Program-made: the position numbers and the translations under genes
Notes under the pieces: model-generated
What the model saw: only the letters and a program-made list of their open reading frames with translations
What the model was told of the DNA's origin: nothing
Database searches by the model: none
Part shown: in pieces, positions 8,825 to 18,130 of the stretch
Layout of the letters: each line of letters opens with the position of its first letter
Numbering within the stretch: the first letter of the stretch is position 1
Assembly: GCA_016200205.1 (NCBI GenBank)
Contig: JACQFF010000245.1
Location: 1-51,215 of the forward strand
Direction of reading: 5' to 3'
DNA length: 51,215 nucleotides
Source: Planctomycetia bacterium
GTDB taxonomy: Bacteria; Planctomycetota; Planctomycetia; Pirellulales; PALSA-1355

Positions 8825-9511
8825 TCAGCACCCGTTCTTCTCAACGAGGACCCTGAAGGGGGTCAACAGCAGAACCCGTAAATCGAACAACACCGACCAA
8901 TTGCGGATATAGAACAGGTCGAATTCAAGTCGCTCCTCGATCGACGAATCGCCGCGCAATCCATTGATTTGAGCCCAGCCCGTAATGCCGGGCAATACTT
9001 GATGGCGCTGGCAGTACGTGGGGATTTTTTGGGCGAATGTCTGCACAAAGCAAGGACGTTCGGGGCGCGGGCCGACCAGCCTCATCTCGCCGCGCAGCAC
9101 GTTGAACAGTTGCGGCAGTTCATCGAGACAGAAACGACGCAACACGATGCCGACGGCGGTGCGGCGCGGATCACCGCGCTTGGCCCATACCGGCCCCGTT
9201 TCTGCCTCGGCGTCGACCCGCATGGTGCGAAACTTGAACATCACAAATGGCTTGCCACCCAATCCAGCGCGGTGCTGCTCATACACGGCCGGCCCGCGGC
9301 TAGTGAGCTTCACCAACAAGGCAATCAACAGCATCGGCACGGCGAACACGCACAGCAGCAAGACGGACAAAATCACGTCGAGTGTGCGGCTGATCACGAC
9401 GGCCGTACGGTCCGGCCGCGCGGGTGCAAGCTCCAGGGTGCGAGAAGCCTCACGTGTGTGTGTGTCGCGGCGTGTCCGCAGAGAGCCTGCGGAAAGTTGC
9501 TCGGTATTCAT
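8825..9511 (-). CDS. Undecaprenyl-phosphate sugar phosphotransferase (bacterial sugar transferase family)
   Basis: A 228-residue monotopic phosphoglycosyl transferase of the PF02397 family. A single membrane-inserted helix lies at 44-66, followed by FRTMRVDAEAETG (94 onward), the catalytic Asp-Glu pair in LDELPQLFNVLRGEM (Asp130, Glu131), and LVGPRPERP at 145-153. The length and single helix place it with the small PglC/WcaJ-C-terminal type without the extra N-terminal membrane domain. It would transfer a sugar phosphate from a nucleotide sugar to undecaprenyl phosphate, the first membrane step of glycan assembly. It lies between the two-part glycosyltransferase and the GT39-like gene, tightly linked to the latter. 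Specific sugar not predictable here. Confidence 0.93.
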   Translation of the reverse strand: MNTEQLSAGSLRTRRDTHTREASRTLELAPARPDRTAVVISRTLDVILSVLLLCVFAVPMLLIALLVKLTSRGPAVYEQHRAGLGGKPFVMFKFRTMRVDAEAETGPVWAKRGDPRRTAVGIVLRRFCLDELPQLFNVLRGEMRLVGPRPERPCFVQTFAQKIPTYCQRHQVLPGITGWAQINGLRGDSSIEERLEFDLFYIRNWSVLFDLRVLLLTPFRVLVEKNGC

Positions 9512-9671
9512 TGCTGGCTCTATCTTCCGCGCGGGACAATCTCATCGGGGAATCGACGTTTGTGGGTCGGGAGTTTATCAGAGCGGGAATTTGTGGCCTA
9601 GATCATTTTGCCAGCCGCAATGCCGCGGTTCGCACCGTGGAAACCGACATTGACACAGACCGAGGCGCGAA

Positions 9672-11780
9672 TTAACTTTTGTCGCCCGCACCCACGGCGA
9701 GGTCGGCGTGCGGCTCGAGATCTGGATCGGCCACTCGTTTCGTTTCAGTTGGGCCAGGCGGGACGGCGTGACGCCGGCATGAGTCGGTGGGAAGCCTCGC
9801 GGCAAACAGGTGAAATCGTGAAATCTCGGAACTGGCAACGATCGTCGCCGCCTTCTCGGCCAGGCACCGGCTGATGATGCCGTGGAGCCTCCCGCGCAGA
9901 CCATCGCATCGCGCCGCGGCAACCGAAGGCGTCTCGTCAGGCAAGCAGATGACTATCGGTTTACTGACGAGCAGGGCCTCGGGAAAAAGGCAGCCGTGCG
10001 GCACAATCACCACAATATCGCCGCACTCAGCGTTCACGCGGTTGACGCAGTCGCAACGGCTCATCCATGGATCTTGTGAGTGGATCGCTCGCCAGCGACG
10101 CCCCAGCCATGCCCGCGCTCGCGACTTTTGCGCGCCGAGCCATGCCCGCGCGCGGCGCGCCACCCGGATCGATCGAATCGCGGCCCGAGCCGTGATCAGC
10201 AACATGCCGAGCAAGACGCGACTTTTCGCGACAAGTGCCAGCGACCCGATCCCGGCCCGCCATAAGCCGCGCGCTATGAACAATCGCATGCTTGTGGTGC
10301 GTGCAAGGGACGCCGCGGCTTGCGTCGAGTTGGCGACGTGTTGGACCATTTGTTTCTGACCATCGAGCAACTGCGACCGGACGTCGCGCACGACGGCTTT
10401 CAACGCTTCGAGGCCGTCCGGAGCGAGTCGCTTGGGATCGAGCACGAGGAACCGTAGTCGCCCGGGAAACTTGTCAGCGCCAAGGTATCCGAAGGCACAC
10501 TGCAACTGGTCCGCAAAACAGGTGACGACGACTTCGTGATTGGTGTCTTCGAGCAGCGTGCAAACGGCCTTCCCCACCGTCCGAGCAATCTCGTCGGACG
10601 CCTTGTAGACCCCGTCTTGAAACGTGACGTGCTGTCCGGGAGTATGGAAGAAGACATAGACTCGCTGTCGCGGACTTGGTGATCCTCCGACATGCAGAAT
10701 GGCTGGCTCTTGGCGCGGTACATCGGACCGCTGGATCAGTTGACGAAACGTTCGATCGAAAATCGGATGGACGTAATCGGGATGATAGCGGCGAACGATC
10801 TGCCGCTGGGCAACGCCCAATTCGTTCAGAAACCCGCGATCTTCGGCCAGCAGAAGTTGAATCTTCCGCTTGGCATCCTCAACGCTCGAAACCTCCCCCG
10901 GTCCAGGCGATTGAAAGCTACGGGCCAGCAGTGAACCCCGCATGTAGACAACCGGCCCACCCACCGCCATCATCTCAATGGGCGGCAGATAGCAACAGTT
11001 CGGAATATCGTAGTGGTACCAAAATCCCGAAGCACGTCGATACCGACGTAGTTGCTCCTCGCGGGGAAGCGTGCCGGCCACGCGAGGGTCGACAAACCGG
11101 CGTGGTTGAACGCCGTAGAGCTTGAGGTACGGCTCGGGAAAGTGCGTGTTCAAATAATGGTAATGGTGCGCGTAGTGCGGATTATCGATATTCGGACAGC
11201 AGGCCATAATCTCCGCCGCGTGAGGCTCGTCCGCGGACCAGGTGCCCGCGTGTTCGAACACGTCGAGAGGAATCGTGTAGGGGACGACCGTCATGCGAGC
11301 CTTCAGCCAGGCGTGCTCGTCGCGGATGGCCTCTTCGGCGTGTGGGACAAAATAGAAGTTTTCACGTTCCTGGATCGGACGAAACAGACGCATGCTCCAC
11401 AAGGTGTCGGACAGCGTACCCACCTGGCCATACACGCGATAGATGATTCGGCCCTGGTACGCCTCGAGCATCGACTGGAGCCAGGTGGGCGAAATCGTGA
11501 CGATGACGGTGCCGAAGTATTCGTTGAGCAGTTCCGCGATGCGCGGCGAAATCCGATTGTAGAAGAAGCTATACTGCGATAGTTCCTCGAACACTTCCGC
11601 TGGCAGCGTCGTGGGCTGGCTTCGATCCCACTCGGTCACGGCGGACTGGTCGTAGATGTCTGTCAGATAGGGCGGATTGAAAACTTCATAGCCTAGCGCA
11701 CGCAGACGAGGTAGCTCCGTCTTCGTCAGAACGACGTGCATGCCGAGCCAAAAGACGCGGTTCCGTTTGTCGTTGGTCAT
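9672..11780 (-). CDS. Large glycosyltransferase-like protein with a truncated second GT domain
   Basis: About 702 residues from ATG 11780 (MTNDKRNRVFWLGMH); the frame stays open to 11,831 but the extra residues look non-coding. The first part (about 1-370) has glycosyltransferase-like features: RIIYRVYGQVG, a region around YHYDIPNCCYLPPIEMMAVG that resembles the donor-site segment of GT-B enzymes, and GPVVYMRGS. The second part starts near residue 385 (RVYVFFHTPGQ) and resembles only the N-terminal half of a GT4 enzyme: VIVPHGCLFPEALL, then TIVASSEISRFHLFAARL, then VPPGP, at which point similarity to the family stops. The expected C-terminal donor-binding domain is missing. It could be a decayed fusion or a domain with another role. 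It belongs to the glycan operon. Confidence 0.7.
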   Translation of the reverse strand: MTNDKRNRVFWLGMHVVLTKTELPRLRALGYEVFNPPYLTDIYDQSAVTEWDRSQPTTLPAEVFEELSQYSFFYNRISPRIAELLNEYFGTVIVTISPTWLQSMLEAYQGRIIYRVYGQVGTLSDTLWSMRLFRPIQERENFYFVPHAEEAIRDEHAWLKARMTVVPYTIPLDVFEHAGTWSADEPHAAEIMACCPNIDNPHYAHHYHYLNTHFPEPYLKLYGVQPRRFVDPRVAGTLPREEQLRRYRRASGFWYHYDIPNCCYLPPIEMMAVGGPVVYMRGSLLARSFQSPGPGEVSSVEDAKRKIQLLLAEDRGFLNELGVAQRQIVRRYHPDYVHPIFDRTFRQLIQRSDVPRQEPAILHVGGSPSPRQRVYVFFHTPGQHVTFQDGVYKASDEIARTVGKAVCTLLEDTNHEVVVTCFADQLQCAFGYLGADKFPGRLRFLVLDPKRLAPDGLEALKAVVRDVRSQLLDGQKQMVQHVANSTQAAASLARTTSMRLFIARGLWRAGIGSLALVAKSRVLLGMLLITARAAIRSIRVARRARAWLGAQKSRARAWLGRRWRAIHSQDPWMSRCDCVNRVNAECGDIVVIVPHGCLFPEALLVSKPIVICLPDETPSVAAARCDGLRGRLHGIISRCLAEKAATIVASSEISRFHLFAARLPTDSCRRHAVPPGPTETKRVADPDLEPHADLAVGAGDKS

Positions 11781-11886
11781 GGCGTTCGAATCAACCTGGC
11801 ATCGTGCGGCAGTGTTCCCCTCGCGATCCAAGTTTGGTGAGGTTCGTCGTCAACTTCGTTTGCGGTGCTGCCAACGTGCGGGTGGC

Positions 11887-13173
11887 TTATGCCGCGCGCT
11901 TGGCGGCTTGCGGGCGCGTCACGATCTCGATCTGCGGCAAGGGAAAAATAAATCCCACGCCGGCGTCGAGCATGGCGCGTTCTCGATCGAGAAACTCTTC
12001 CTTGAAATGCCAGGGCAGAACCAGGTAATAGTCCGGCTGGCGGCTGCGCGATTCTTCCTCGCTCACGATCGGAATGTTGGTGCCGAGCGTGCGGCCTCCG
12101 AACTTCTTGGGATTGCGCTCCGCCGCGCACTCCACCAGGGTGTTGTTAATGCCGCACGTCTGCAAAATCGTATTGCCTTTCGTCGAGGCGCCGTAGATGT
12201 GCACTTTCTTGCCCGCATTTTTCAGCCGGCGCAGCAGCGACGATAATTCGGTCTTGTGCCTCTCAATGGCATCTTGAAAGTTACGATAGGGCTCATCCGT
12301 GTCGAGTTGCAGGTCGAACTCTTGTTGCCGCAATTCTCGAATGGCTGCTTGGGCTCGCGCATCGCCGTCGAAGATGAAGTTGTCGGAGTGCGTGGCGTGC
12401 ACGCGTATGCTGGCGCCGTTGCAGTCGTTGAGCGACACGCGGACCACCTTCATCGACGCCTGACGCAGGATATATTCGAGCACGGCCAGGCTATAGTACT
12501 CGAGGTGCTCGTGGCAGATGGTGTCATAAGAGTTGCACCGCAGCATGGCGGGCATGTAGGACATCTCGAAACACCACACGCCGTCCTGGGCAAGATGCTG
12601 TTTGACGGACCGGGCGAACGCCGTCGGATCCTCGAGATCATAGAACATGGCAATTGAGGTGATCACCTCGAACGCCTTGCCCCGCGTCAGGCTGGTCAGT
12701 TGCTCCGATGGAAACAGATCGTTGACTACTTGCACGTCGCTGGAAGCCGACTTCGCCGCGTCCGACGGATCGATGCCGTACCGCACGTAGGTCGCCGGAT
12801 AGTGCCGCAACATCGTGCCGTCGTTGCAACCGATATCCAGCACGCGGGCCGTCGGCTTGCCGACCATCTCGACCAGTTCGCTCACGATGCCGCCCAGATG
12901 CTCGGTCATCGTTCGGTTGGTCCCGGATCGATACCAGTAGTCGGTGTACAGTATGGCCGGCGGCACGGATACGGTCATTTGCAACAGCCCGCAGGCCCGC
13001 TCATCACGCATTGGATCGCAACGCACCAGGGCGGTATCGATCTTGCGCAAGGGCGGCATCTTGCCGTCGGCTCCAATGAAGGATCCCTGCAGGTATTGCT
13101 CGCCCAGATCGATGACTTTTGTCAACGCCGCCGAGCCACAGACGCGGCAGGTTTGTCGGTAGATCAGGTGCAT
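11887..13173 (-). CDS. SAM-dependent methyltransferase, sugar C-methyltransferase-like
   Basis: About 428 residues from ATG 13173 (MHLIYRQTCRVCG), with GGAAGA seven bases upstream. The three-part layout is that of NDP-hexose C-methyltransferase-like proteins: an N-terminal zinc-binding domain (Cys9, Cys12 in CRVCG), a central SAM-binding domain with VLDIGCNDGT, and a C-terminal domain with KVHIYGASTKGNT. ICHEHLEYYS in the centre is also typical. These enzymes methylate carbon of 4-keto-deoxysugar nucleotides, which fits the dehydratase encoded two genes upstream. Activity on GDP-4-keto-6-deoxymannose is an inference from that linkage. Some relatives are annotated only as methyltransferases, so C- against O-specificity is open. 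Confidence 0.85.
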   Translation of the reverse strand: MHLIYRQTCRVCGSAALTKVIDLGEQYLQGSFIGADGKMPPLRKIDTALVRCDPMRDERACGLLQMTVSVPPAILYTDYWYRSGTNRTMTEHLGGIVSELVEMVGKPTARVLDIGCNDGTMLRHYPATYVRYGIDPSDAAKSASSDVQVVNDLFPSEQLTSLTRGKAFEVITSIAMFYDLEDPTAFARSVKQHLAQDGVWCFEMSYMPAMLRCNSYDTICHEHLEYYSLAVLEYILRQASMKVVRVSLNDCNGASIRVHATHSDNFIFDGDARAQAAIRELRQQEFDLQLDTDEPYRNFQDAIERHKTELSSLLRRLKNAGKKVHIYGASTKGNTILQTCGINNTLVECAAERNPKKFGGRTLGTNIPIVSEEESRSRQPDYYLVLPWHFKEEFLDRERAMLDAGVGFIFPLPQIEIVTRPQAAKRAA

Positions 13174-13271
13174 GCTTGTTCTTCCATGGGTTCTGCGGGA
13201 ATGCGAAATTGTCTGGTATGCAAAGCGAGGAAAATTCAAGCGGACGCAAAGTTGGTGAGAATCGGGCGGCC

Positions 13272-14768
13272 TTAGACTTTAGCAACACGCGCGTGGGGAT
13301 AGAATTCGACAATGCGCTCGATCAGTTCGCGACTGCTCTCGAGCCAGTTCGGCCAACGAAAGCTGTCGAGGCGCCCCAGCGACTGTCGCAGTTCGCCTCT
13401 GTGATAGCGCAGCACCAGATCGGCTAGCGCGTCGGCCGCGCGCGGACGAAAGTACGCCGCATGCGCGCCGGCCACTTCGCGGTGGACCGGGATATCGGAG
13501 GCCAGCACCGGGCGCCCTCGGCTTAAGGACTCCACAATCGGAAGATTGAATCCTTCGGCGTAGGAGGCCGTGATCAGGGCCGCTGAATTGCGGTAGCAAA
13601 AATCCAGTTCGGCATCTTCCACGTCATGGAAGCAAAACAGTTTTCCGCCGTGTTGGGAGTGCCGCATGACCAACTGCTCCAAGGGCGTCGGCTGGCCCGG
13701 GCAGCCCCTGCCGATGGTTACCAAGCGCGCCGGCGAGCCGCCCGCCCAAAGTCGGTCGAATGCTTCGATGACCGTCGCCTGGTCCTTTCGCGGGTCGAAC
13801 GACCCGACGACCAGGTAGGGATTGTCGAGATGGTTTTTCCCGAACAGGCGAGCCAGCTCCGGGCGAACATCACCGCCCGCGGCGCGCGTGTCGAGCCCTT
13901 CGCCCAGGCGAAACCATCCGCCGGCCAAAGGAGCACGTCGATGGGCAATGGCGTCATGCATGGCCAGATAGCCTTGGACGTCTTCCCATACGGATTGTGA
14001 AATGCAGACCACGAAATCAGCCAGCTCGGTGACGTTGTCAAACCACTCTTCGAAAACCTTGGGAAAGTAAGGTCCATACAGTTCGGCGAAATGTAGCGGG
14101 ATCAGATCGTAGACGACAGCGCCGAGGACGGCGCCGCGAGATACCGCCAGACGTATTCCATCCCAAACTTCGGGCGTGTTCCAAATCGTGTCGGTCAGCA
14201 GCAGGACATCGCCGGCCCCGGGACGGACGCCTGACAAGGAATACCATTGTCGCGCAACGGCATGCTGCACCGAGGCCAGAGTAGGACGCATTGCCCGATT
14301 GACGCGGCGAGCCGGATCGAGAAGGCCGGTCGCGGACAATGTCCGCTTGACGGCGCCTTTGAGCATGGGGATTGGACTCCCTGATGCTGGTCGAACGGGT
14401 CCCGCGGTGCCGGCTTGCGTGCCGTTGGCAGGCGGCGTGGCGTGGGACGCCGCCCCCAGAGCGTCGACGGCTTGAAACCCACGAGTCGCGTCATACGCGA
14501 CGCCTTGACATTCGACCTGCATCTGGCGGCCCGCGCTTGCGGACCAATTGACGAGGTTGCGGACAACCCGTTGTACGCCCGTGCCGCAGTCATGGCGGAA
14601 GGTGTGAGTGCAGTCCATCAGGATGCGACGCGGGCGGCTCGGCTTCGTCCGTGGCGGGTTGATGGCCGGCGCGGATCCTTGTTGGCTCGCTCGAAGAAAC
14701 GTGGCCCCCGGCATGTTTCTCGCTCCAGATTCGTGTGTTGCGCCGCTGACGCTCGCCGCATCCGCCAC
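13272..14768 (-). CDS. GT4-family glycosyltransferase
   Basis: A retaining GT-B glycosyltransferase of up to 498 residues. The N-terminal domain begins clearly at RRILMDCTHTFRHDCGTGVQR (about residue 47), and VYDLIPLHF and VVCISQSVWEDV follow. The C-terminal donor domain has YLVVGSFDPRKDQATVIEAF and the EGFNLPIVESLSRGRPVLAS segment with the two-glutamate pattern of GT4. The frame opens at GTG 14768; residues 1-45 are low in similarity, and ATG 14714 or 14621 is possible. Neither candidate has a decisive ribosome-binding site. It is 33 bases downstream of the Gmd gene and in the same operon. Sugar specificity unknown; mannose or a Gmd-derived sugar is plausible. Confidence 0.88.
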   Translation of the reverse strand: MADAASVSGATHESGARNMPGATFLRASQQGSAPAINPPRTKPSRPRRILMDCTHTFRHDCGTGVQRVVRNLVNWSASAGRQMQVECQGVAYDATRGFQAVDALGAASHATPPANGTQAGTAGPVRPASGSPIPMLKGAVKRTLSATGLLDPARRVNRAMRPTLASVQHAVARQWYSLSGVRPGAGDVLLLTDTIWNTPEVWDGIRLAVSRGAVLGAVVYDLIPLHFAELYGPYFPKVFEEWFDNVTELADFVVCISQSVWEDVQGYLAMHDAIAHRRAPLAGGWFRLGEGLDTRAAGGDVRPELARLFGKNHLDNPYLVVGSFDPRKDQATVIEAFDRLWAGGSPARLVTIGRGCPGQPTPLEQLVMRHSQHGGKLFCFHDVEDAELDFCYRNSAALITASYAEGFNLPIVESLSRGRPVLASDIPVHREVAGAHAAYFRPRAADALADLVLRYHRGELRQSLGRLDSFRWPNWLESSRELIERIVEFYPHARVAKV

Positions 14769-14801
14769 GCACGGCCGCGGATCGGCTGACCGTTGCGCTC
14801 T

Positions 14802-15797
14802 TTAGGCAGTTTTTAGTTTCAAGCCGACGGGCTTCTTGCTCGATAGGATCGCCCGATCCTTGTCGACCATCTCGCGCACGAGTTCCTCGAAGGTCACTCG
14901 TGGCTCCCAGCCAAGCTTTTCTCGCGCCTTGGTCGGGTCCGAGAGCAACTGGTCGACCTCGGCTGGACGGTAGAACTTGGGGTCCACGACCACATATTTT
15001 TGCCAATCCAGGCCCACCTGATCGAAGGCGATTTCGACGAACTCTCGCACGCTGTGCATTTCGCCGGTTCCCACCACGTAGTCGTCCGGCTTGTCTTGCT
15101 GCAGCATCATCCACATCGCCCGAACGTAGTCGCGCGCGTGTCCCCAGTCCCGTTTCGCATCCAGATTCCCCAGGCACAGTTCCGTGTCCAGGCCAGCGTG
15201 GATGCGTGCGACACCGTTGGAGATCTTGCGTGTGACAAACTCCAGGCCGCGTCGAGGCGATTCGTGGTTGAAGAGGATGCCCGAGCAGGCGAACATGTCG
15301 TAACTCTCACGGTAGTTCACCGTGATGTGATGCCCGTAGGCCTTCGCCGCTCCGTAGGGGCTGCGGGGATGAAACGGCGTTGTTTCGCGCTGCGGGGTTT
15401 CTCGCACTTTTCCGAACATCTCGCTGGAGCTGGCCTGGTAGAAGCGGATGTTTCGGTCGACGTGCAGCGCCGCATCGAGCATCCGCGCTACGCCCACGCC
15501 GGTCGCCTCGGTGGTGAATATCGGTTGCTCCCAACTTAGCGGAACGAAGCTTTGGGCGGCGAGGTTGTAGACCTCGTCGGGCCTGGTTTGCTCGAACACC
15601 CGGATCAAAGAGCTCGAGTCGAGCAAGTCGCCGTCGTGGAGCGTAATCTGGTCCTTGAGGTGCTCGATGCAGGCGGAGTATTTGGTGCTCGTGCGCCGCT
15701 TCATGCCGTGGACTTCATACCCCTTGGACAAAAGAAATTCGGCCAGGTAGGAACCATCCTGACCTGAAATCCCCGTGATGAGCGCGGTCTTCGGCAT
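14802..15797 (-). CDS. gmd: GDP-mannose 4,6-dehydratase
   Basis: A 331-residue short-chain dehydrogenase that converts GDP-D-mannose to GDP-4-keto-6-deoxy-D-mannose in the cytoplasm. It starts at ATG 15797 behind a strong AAGGAAGG. The NAD(P) loop is [11 protein letters not shown]; the active site has SSSEMFG and the Tyr-x-x-x-Lys pair in [21 protein letters not shown] and the following VTRKI are signatures of Gmd. The length is slightly below E. coli Gmd (about 373). No GDP-fucose synthase or GDP-rhamnose reductase gene is present in the window, so the keto sugar must be finished by another enzyme, possibly the C-methyltransferase-like protein nearby or one encoded elsewhere. Confidence 0.95.
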   Translation of the reverse strand: MPKTALITGISGQDGSYLAEFLLSKGYEVHGMKRRTSTKYSACIEHLKDQITLHDGDLLDSSSLIRVFEQTRPDEVYNLAAQSFVPLSWEQPIFTTEATGVGVARMLDAALHVDRNIRFYQASSSEMFGKVRETPQRETTPFHPRSPYGAAKAYGHHITVNYRESYDMFACSGILFNHESPRRGLEFVTRKISNGVARIHAGLDTELCLGNLDAKRDWGHARDYVRAMWMMLQQDKPDDYVVGTGEMHSVREFVEIAFDQVGLDWQKYVVVDPKFYRPAEVDQLLSDPTKAREKLGWEPRVTFEELVREMVDKDRAILSSKKPVGLKLKTA

Positions 15798-16023
15798 GAC
15801 CTTCCTTTCCATTCCAATTCGAGAGAGCAGCGAAACCGGCCCCGCTTGGTTTTGGGGCTGCCCGCTCGGGGTGTCTTGGTCGGCGCGGGAAGATACCAGC
15901 GTTCGGACGATGATGTCAAGGCGGGTTTTCGACGAGTTGTCGGACTGCCGGATGGCTGTGCGTCTGACGATGCGCGAGGTCTTTGTCGCTTGCAAACAAC
16001 ATGGTTCCGTTGCGGTAGTTCAC

Positions 16024-16782
16024 TCAGGCTGCTTGCTGCTGTGCGGCCTGCGCTCGTTGCTCGTAGGCCGCGACGATCTGCGCCGCGGGACCGGCCTCAC
16101 GGATTCGGCCATGGTCGAGCCAGATCGCGCGATCGCAGAGGGTTGAAATGGCATTCAAATCGTGGCTCACCATCACGACCAGCCGCGCATGGTCCAAGAG
16201 CCCTTCGATGCGAGCTCGAGCCTTGCCCTGAAATGCCAGGTCGCCCGCGCTGAGCACTTCGTCGACGATGAGGATCTCTGGTTCGATCGTGGTGGCGATC
16301 GAAAATGCCAGGCGGACCATCATGCCGCTGGAATAGTAGCGCAAGGGCATGTTCAAGAAGTCGCCCAGCTCGCTGAATTCGGCGATTTGGGCCACCTTGT
16401 CGCGCAAGGTGCGCGGCGTCTCGCCCTGAAAATAGCTGCGAAACGCGATATTCTCCCAACCGTTTGCGTCCAGCTCGAAACCCAAGGTGATCTCGAACAG
16501 CGAGGCGATCTTGCCCACCACGACGCGTCGTCCCGCGGTGGGTTGATACACTCCCGCCAGCACGCGCAACAAGGTGCTCTTGCCAGCTCCGTTATGGCCA
16601 ATGATGCCGACGCGCTCGCCCTCTCCCATCCGCAGATTAATGTCCTCCAGTGCCCGCACCTCCATTATCGACGAGGCCCGCCGACGAAACATCCCCTTGA
16701 TCAAGTACTCCTTGAAGGTGATCCGGCCATGGGTGCGCACCCGAAAGGTCAGGCCGACGTGATTGAGTTCGATCAGGGCCAT
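16024..16782 (-). CDS. wzt: ABC transporter ATP-binding protein, polysaccharide export (Wzt-like)
   Basis: A 252-residue ABC ATPase from ATG 16782. Walker A is GHNGAGKST (62-70), the signature is YYSSGMMVRL (149-158), Walker B is ILIVDEVLSAGD (170-181), and the switch histidine is in MVSHD (204-208). It fits the O-antigen/teichoic-acid exporter branch (Wzt/TagH). Unlike Wzt proteins of about 400 residues, it has no C-terminal carbohydrate-binding domain and ends just after the nucleotide-binding fold. It follows the permease gene by 52 bases and would power export of the lipid-linked glycan across the cytoplasmic membrane. Confidence 0.93.
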   Translation of the reverse strand: MALIELNHVGLTFRVRTHGRITFKEYLIKGMFRRRASSIMEVRALEDINLRMGEGERVGIIGHNGAGKSTLLRVLAGVYQPTAGRRVVVGKIASLFEITLGFELDANGWENIAFRSYFQGETPRTLRDKVAQIAEFSELGDFLNMPLRYYSSGMMVRLAFSIATTIEPEILIVDEVLSAGDLAFQGKARARIEGLLDHARLVVMVSHDLNAISTLCDRAIWLDHGRIREAGPAAQIVAAYEQRAQAAQQQAA

Positions 16783-16834
16783 GCCTGCAATACTCCGTTC
16801 CACGGTCGAAATTCGCGACTGCGGGTGCCAAGTT

Positions 16835-17617
16835 CTAGAGATGGAAAATCAATCGTCGTTCGAGGCGGGTCAGAGCGAAAGTCGCCACGGAAAGCAACAC
16901 CGCGACGACGGCCAGGGCCGTGCCGTACGCGCTCCACGGTGGAAGCTGGCCGTCCAGGATCGGCACGCGTACCAAATCGAGAAACGCCGCCAAAGGATTG
17001 TACAACAGGAGCCATGCCGTCCGCCGCTCAGCCAGCAACTTGGCCGGGTACATGATCGGAGTGAGATAAAAGAGAATTTGAAACAGCACTTCGATCAGGT
17101 GCTGCGTGTCCTGAAAAATCACGTTCGTCAATCCGCAGCACATCGCCACCGCCCAGCCGAGCAAAAACATCAAGCCAAGCGTCGGGATCAGGCTGACCAG
17201 TGCCGGGACGTTGCCGAACCCGTGAATGCACCAGGTAAAGGTCAGCACCACGGCCAGGGCCGCCAGGCCATGAATCGCGGTGCCCAACACGGTGCGCAAG
17301 GGGTAGATCGCCAGCGGAGCCGCCTGCTGCCGGATATACGACTCGCCTTGAAAAAAACAATGACAACCCTGGGAGGCCGTGCTGACCAGAAAGTTCCAGA
17401 AGGCCAGCCCTGCCAATAGAAACGGCGCGAATTGGCGATAGTCGGAATGAAACAACGGGCAAAAGACCGCGCAGAGCACCGCAGTCATCAATATCGGATG
17501 CAAAAGCGACCAGCCGATGCCCAACACCGACCGCCGGTAACGGTTACGAAGGTCGTTGCGCACCAGCGATGTCCAGAAGTATCGCAGCCGCCAAATGCGG
17601 GCCAAATAAGCAACCAA
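16835..17617 (-). CDS. wzm: ABC-2 type polysaccharide export permease (Wzm-like)
   Basis: A 260-residue ABC-2 permease with six predicted membrane segments. The N-terminal RYFWTSLVRNDLRNRYRRSVLG motif, with the amphipathic helix before the first membrane span, is typical of Wzm/KpsM/TagG proteins, and LTPIMYPAKLL lies in the usual loop. The start is the rare codon TTG at 17617; it is supported by a strong GGGAGG (17625-17630 on the complement) seven bases upstream. It is first in the minus-strand glycan run and forms the exporter with the downstream ATPase. Confidence 0.93.
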   Translation of the reverse strand: MVAYLARIWRLRYFWTSLVRNDLRNRYRRSVLGIGWSLLHPILMTAVLCAVFCPLFHSDYRQFAPFLLAGLAFWNFLVSTASQGCHCFFQGESYIRQQAAPLAIYPLRTVLGTAIHGLAALAVVLTFTWCIHGFGNVPALVSLIPTLGLMFLLGWAVAMCCGLTNVIFQDTQHLIEVLFQILFYLTPIMYPAKLLAERRTAWLLLYNPLAAFLDLVRVPILDGQLPPWSAYGTALAVVAVLLSVATFALTRLERRLIFHL

Positions 17618-18130
17618 GTCGTGGCCTCCCTACCAACAGCACGATGGTTCGGCGAAGCAACCGCGCGTGGGTCCGTCCAGGGGGATCGATCTCGCGCAGC
17701 GATGCACCGGCGGGTTATTTCTCCAAGCAGCAAATTAGCCGCGGGGCCGGAGTCTATCTGGGACGTATGCCTCGATCAAGATGAATTTCCCGTGCAAAAA
17801 TACCGGGCGCTCGAGAGAAGAATTTTGGTGCCGCGCGGCCCACCCAAAACCAGCGCTGACTTCGCACGGAATCAACAAGGCTGGCAACACGCCTCCTGCT
17901 AGCAGCGCGTCGTGCCTCGCGGTTGGGCCGCTCACGCGGCATCCATGGATCGTGCTCGTGCGGTCGGATTTGGCATTCAACAAATTCGGCGCGTCTGTTA
18001 GTTTCCTCTTGCCGGGAATCGACCCGGGTTTTCGCGAACCCTGGGCGATCCGAGAACGCGTTTTCCGCCATCTGGCGTGGCTGCCACTCTGTCACCGACC
18101 GCCGCCCTCCCTAGTGAAACGAAGACAAAA
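17618..18130. other. Divergent intergenic region, 513 bp
   Basis: This gap separates the exporter permease from a divergent GT4 gene. No gene is convincing here. It includes the GGGAGG ribosome-binding site for wzm at its left edge. On the plus strand, 18012-18045 can form two overlapping hairpins: CCGGG/CCCGG (18012-18027, followed by TTTT) and CCCGGGTT/AACCC-T-GGG (18023-18045). These would be mutually exclusive and lie in the likely leader of the downstream GT4 gene. No clear -35/-10 pair was found for either direction. Confidence 0.5.

Noticed and set aside
9448-9466. Short GT dinucleotide run
   Set aside because: Only about five units, inside the coding region of the sugar transferase; likely chance.
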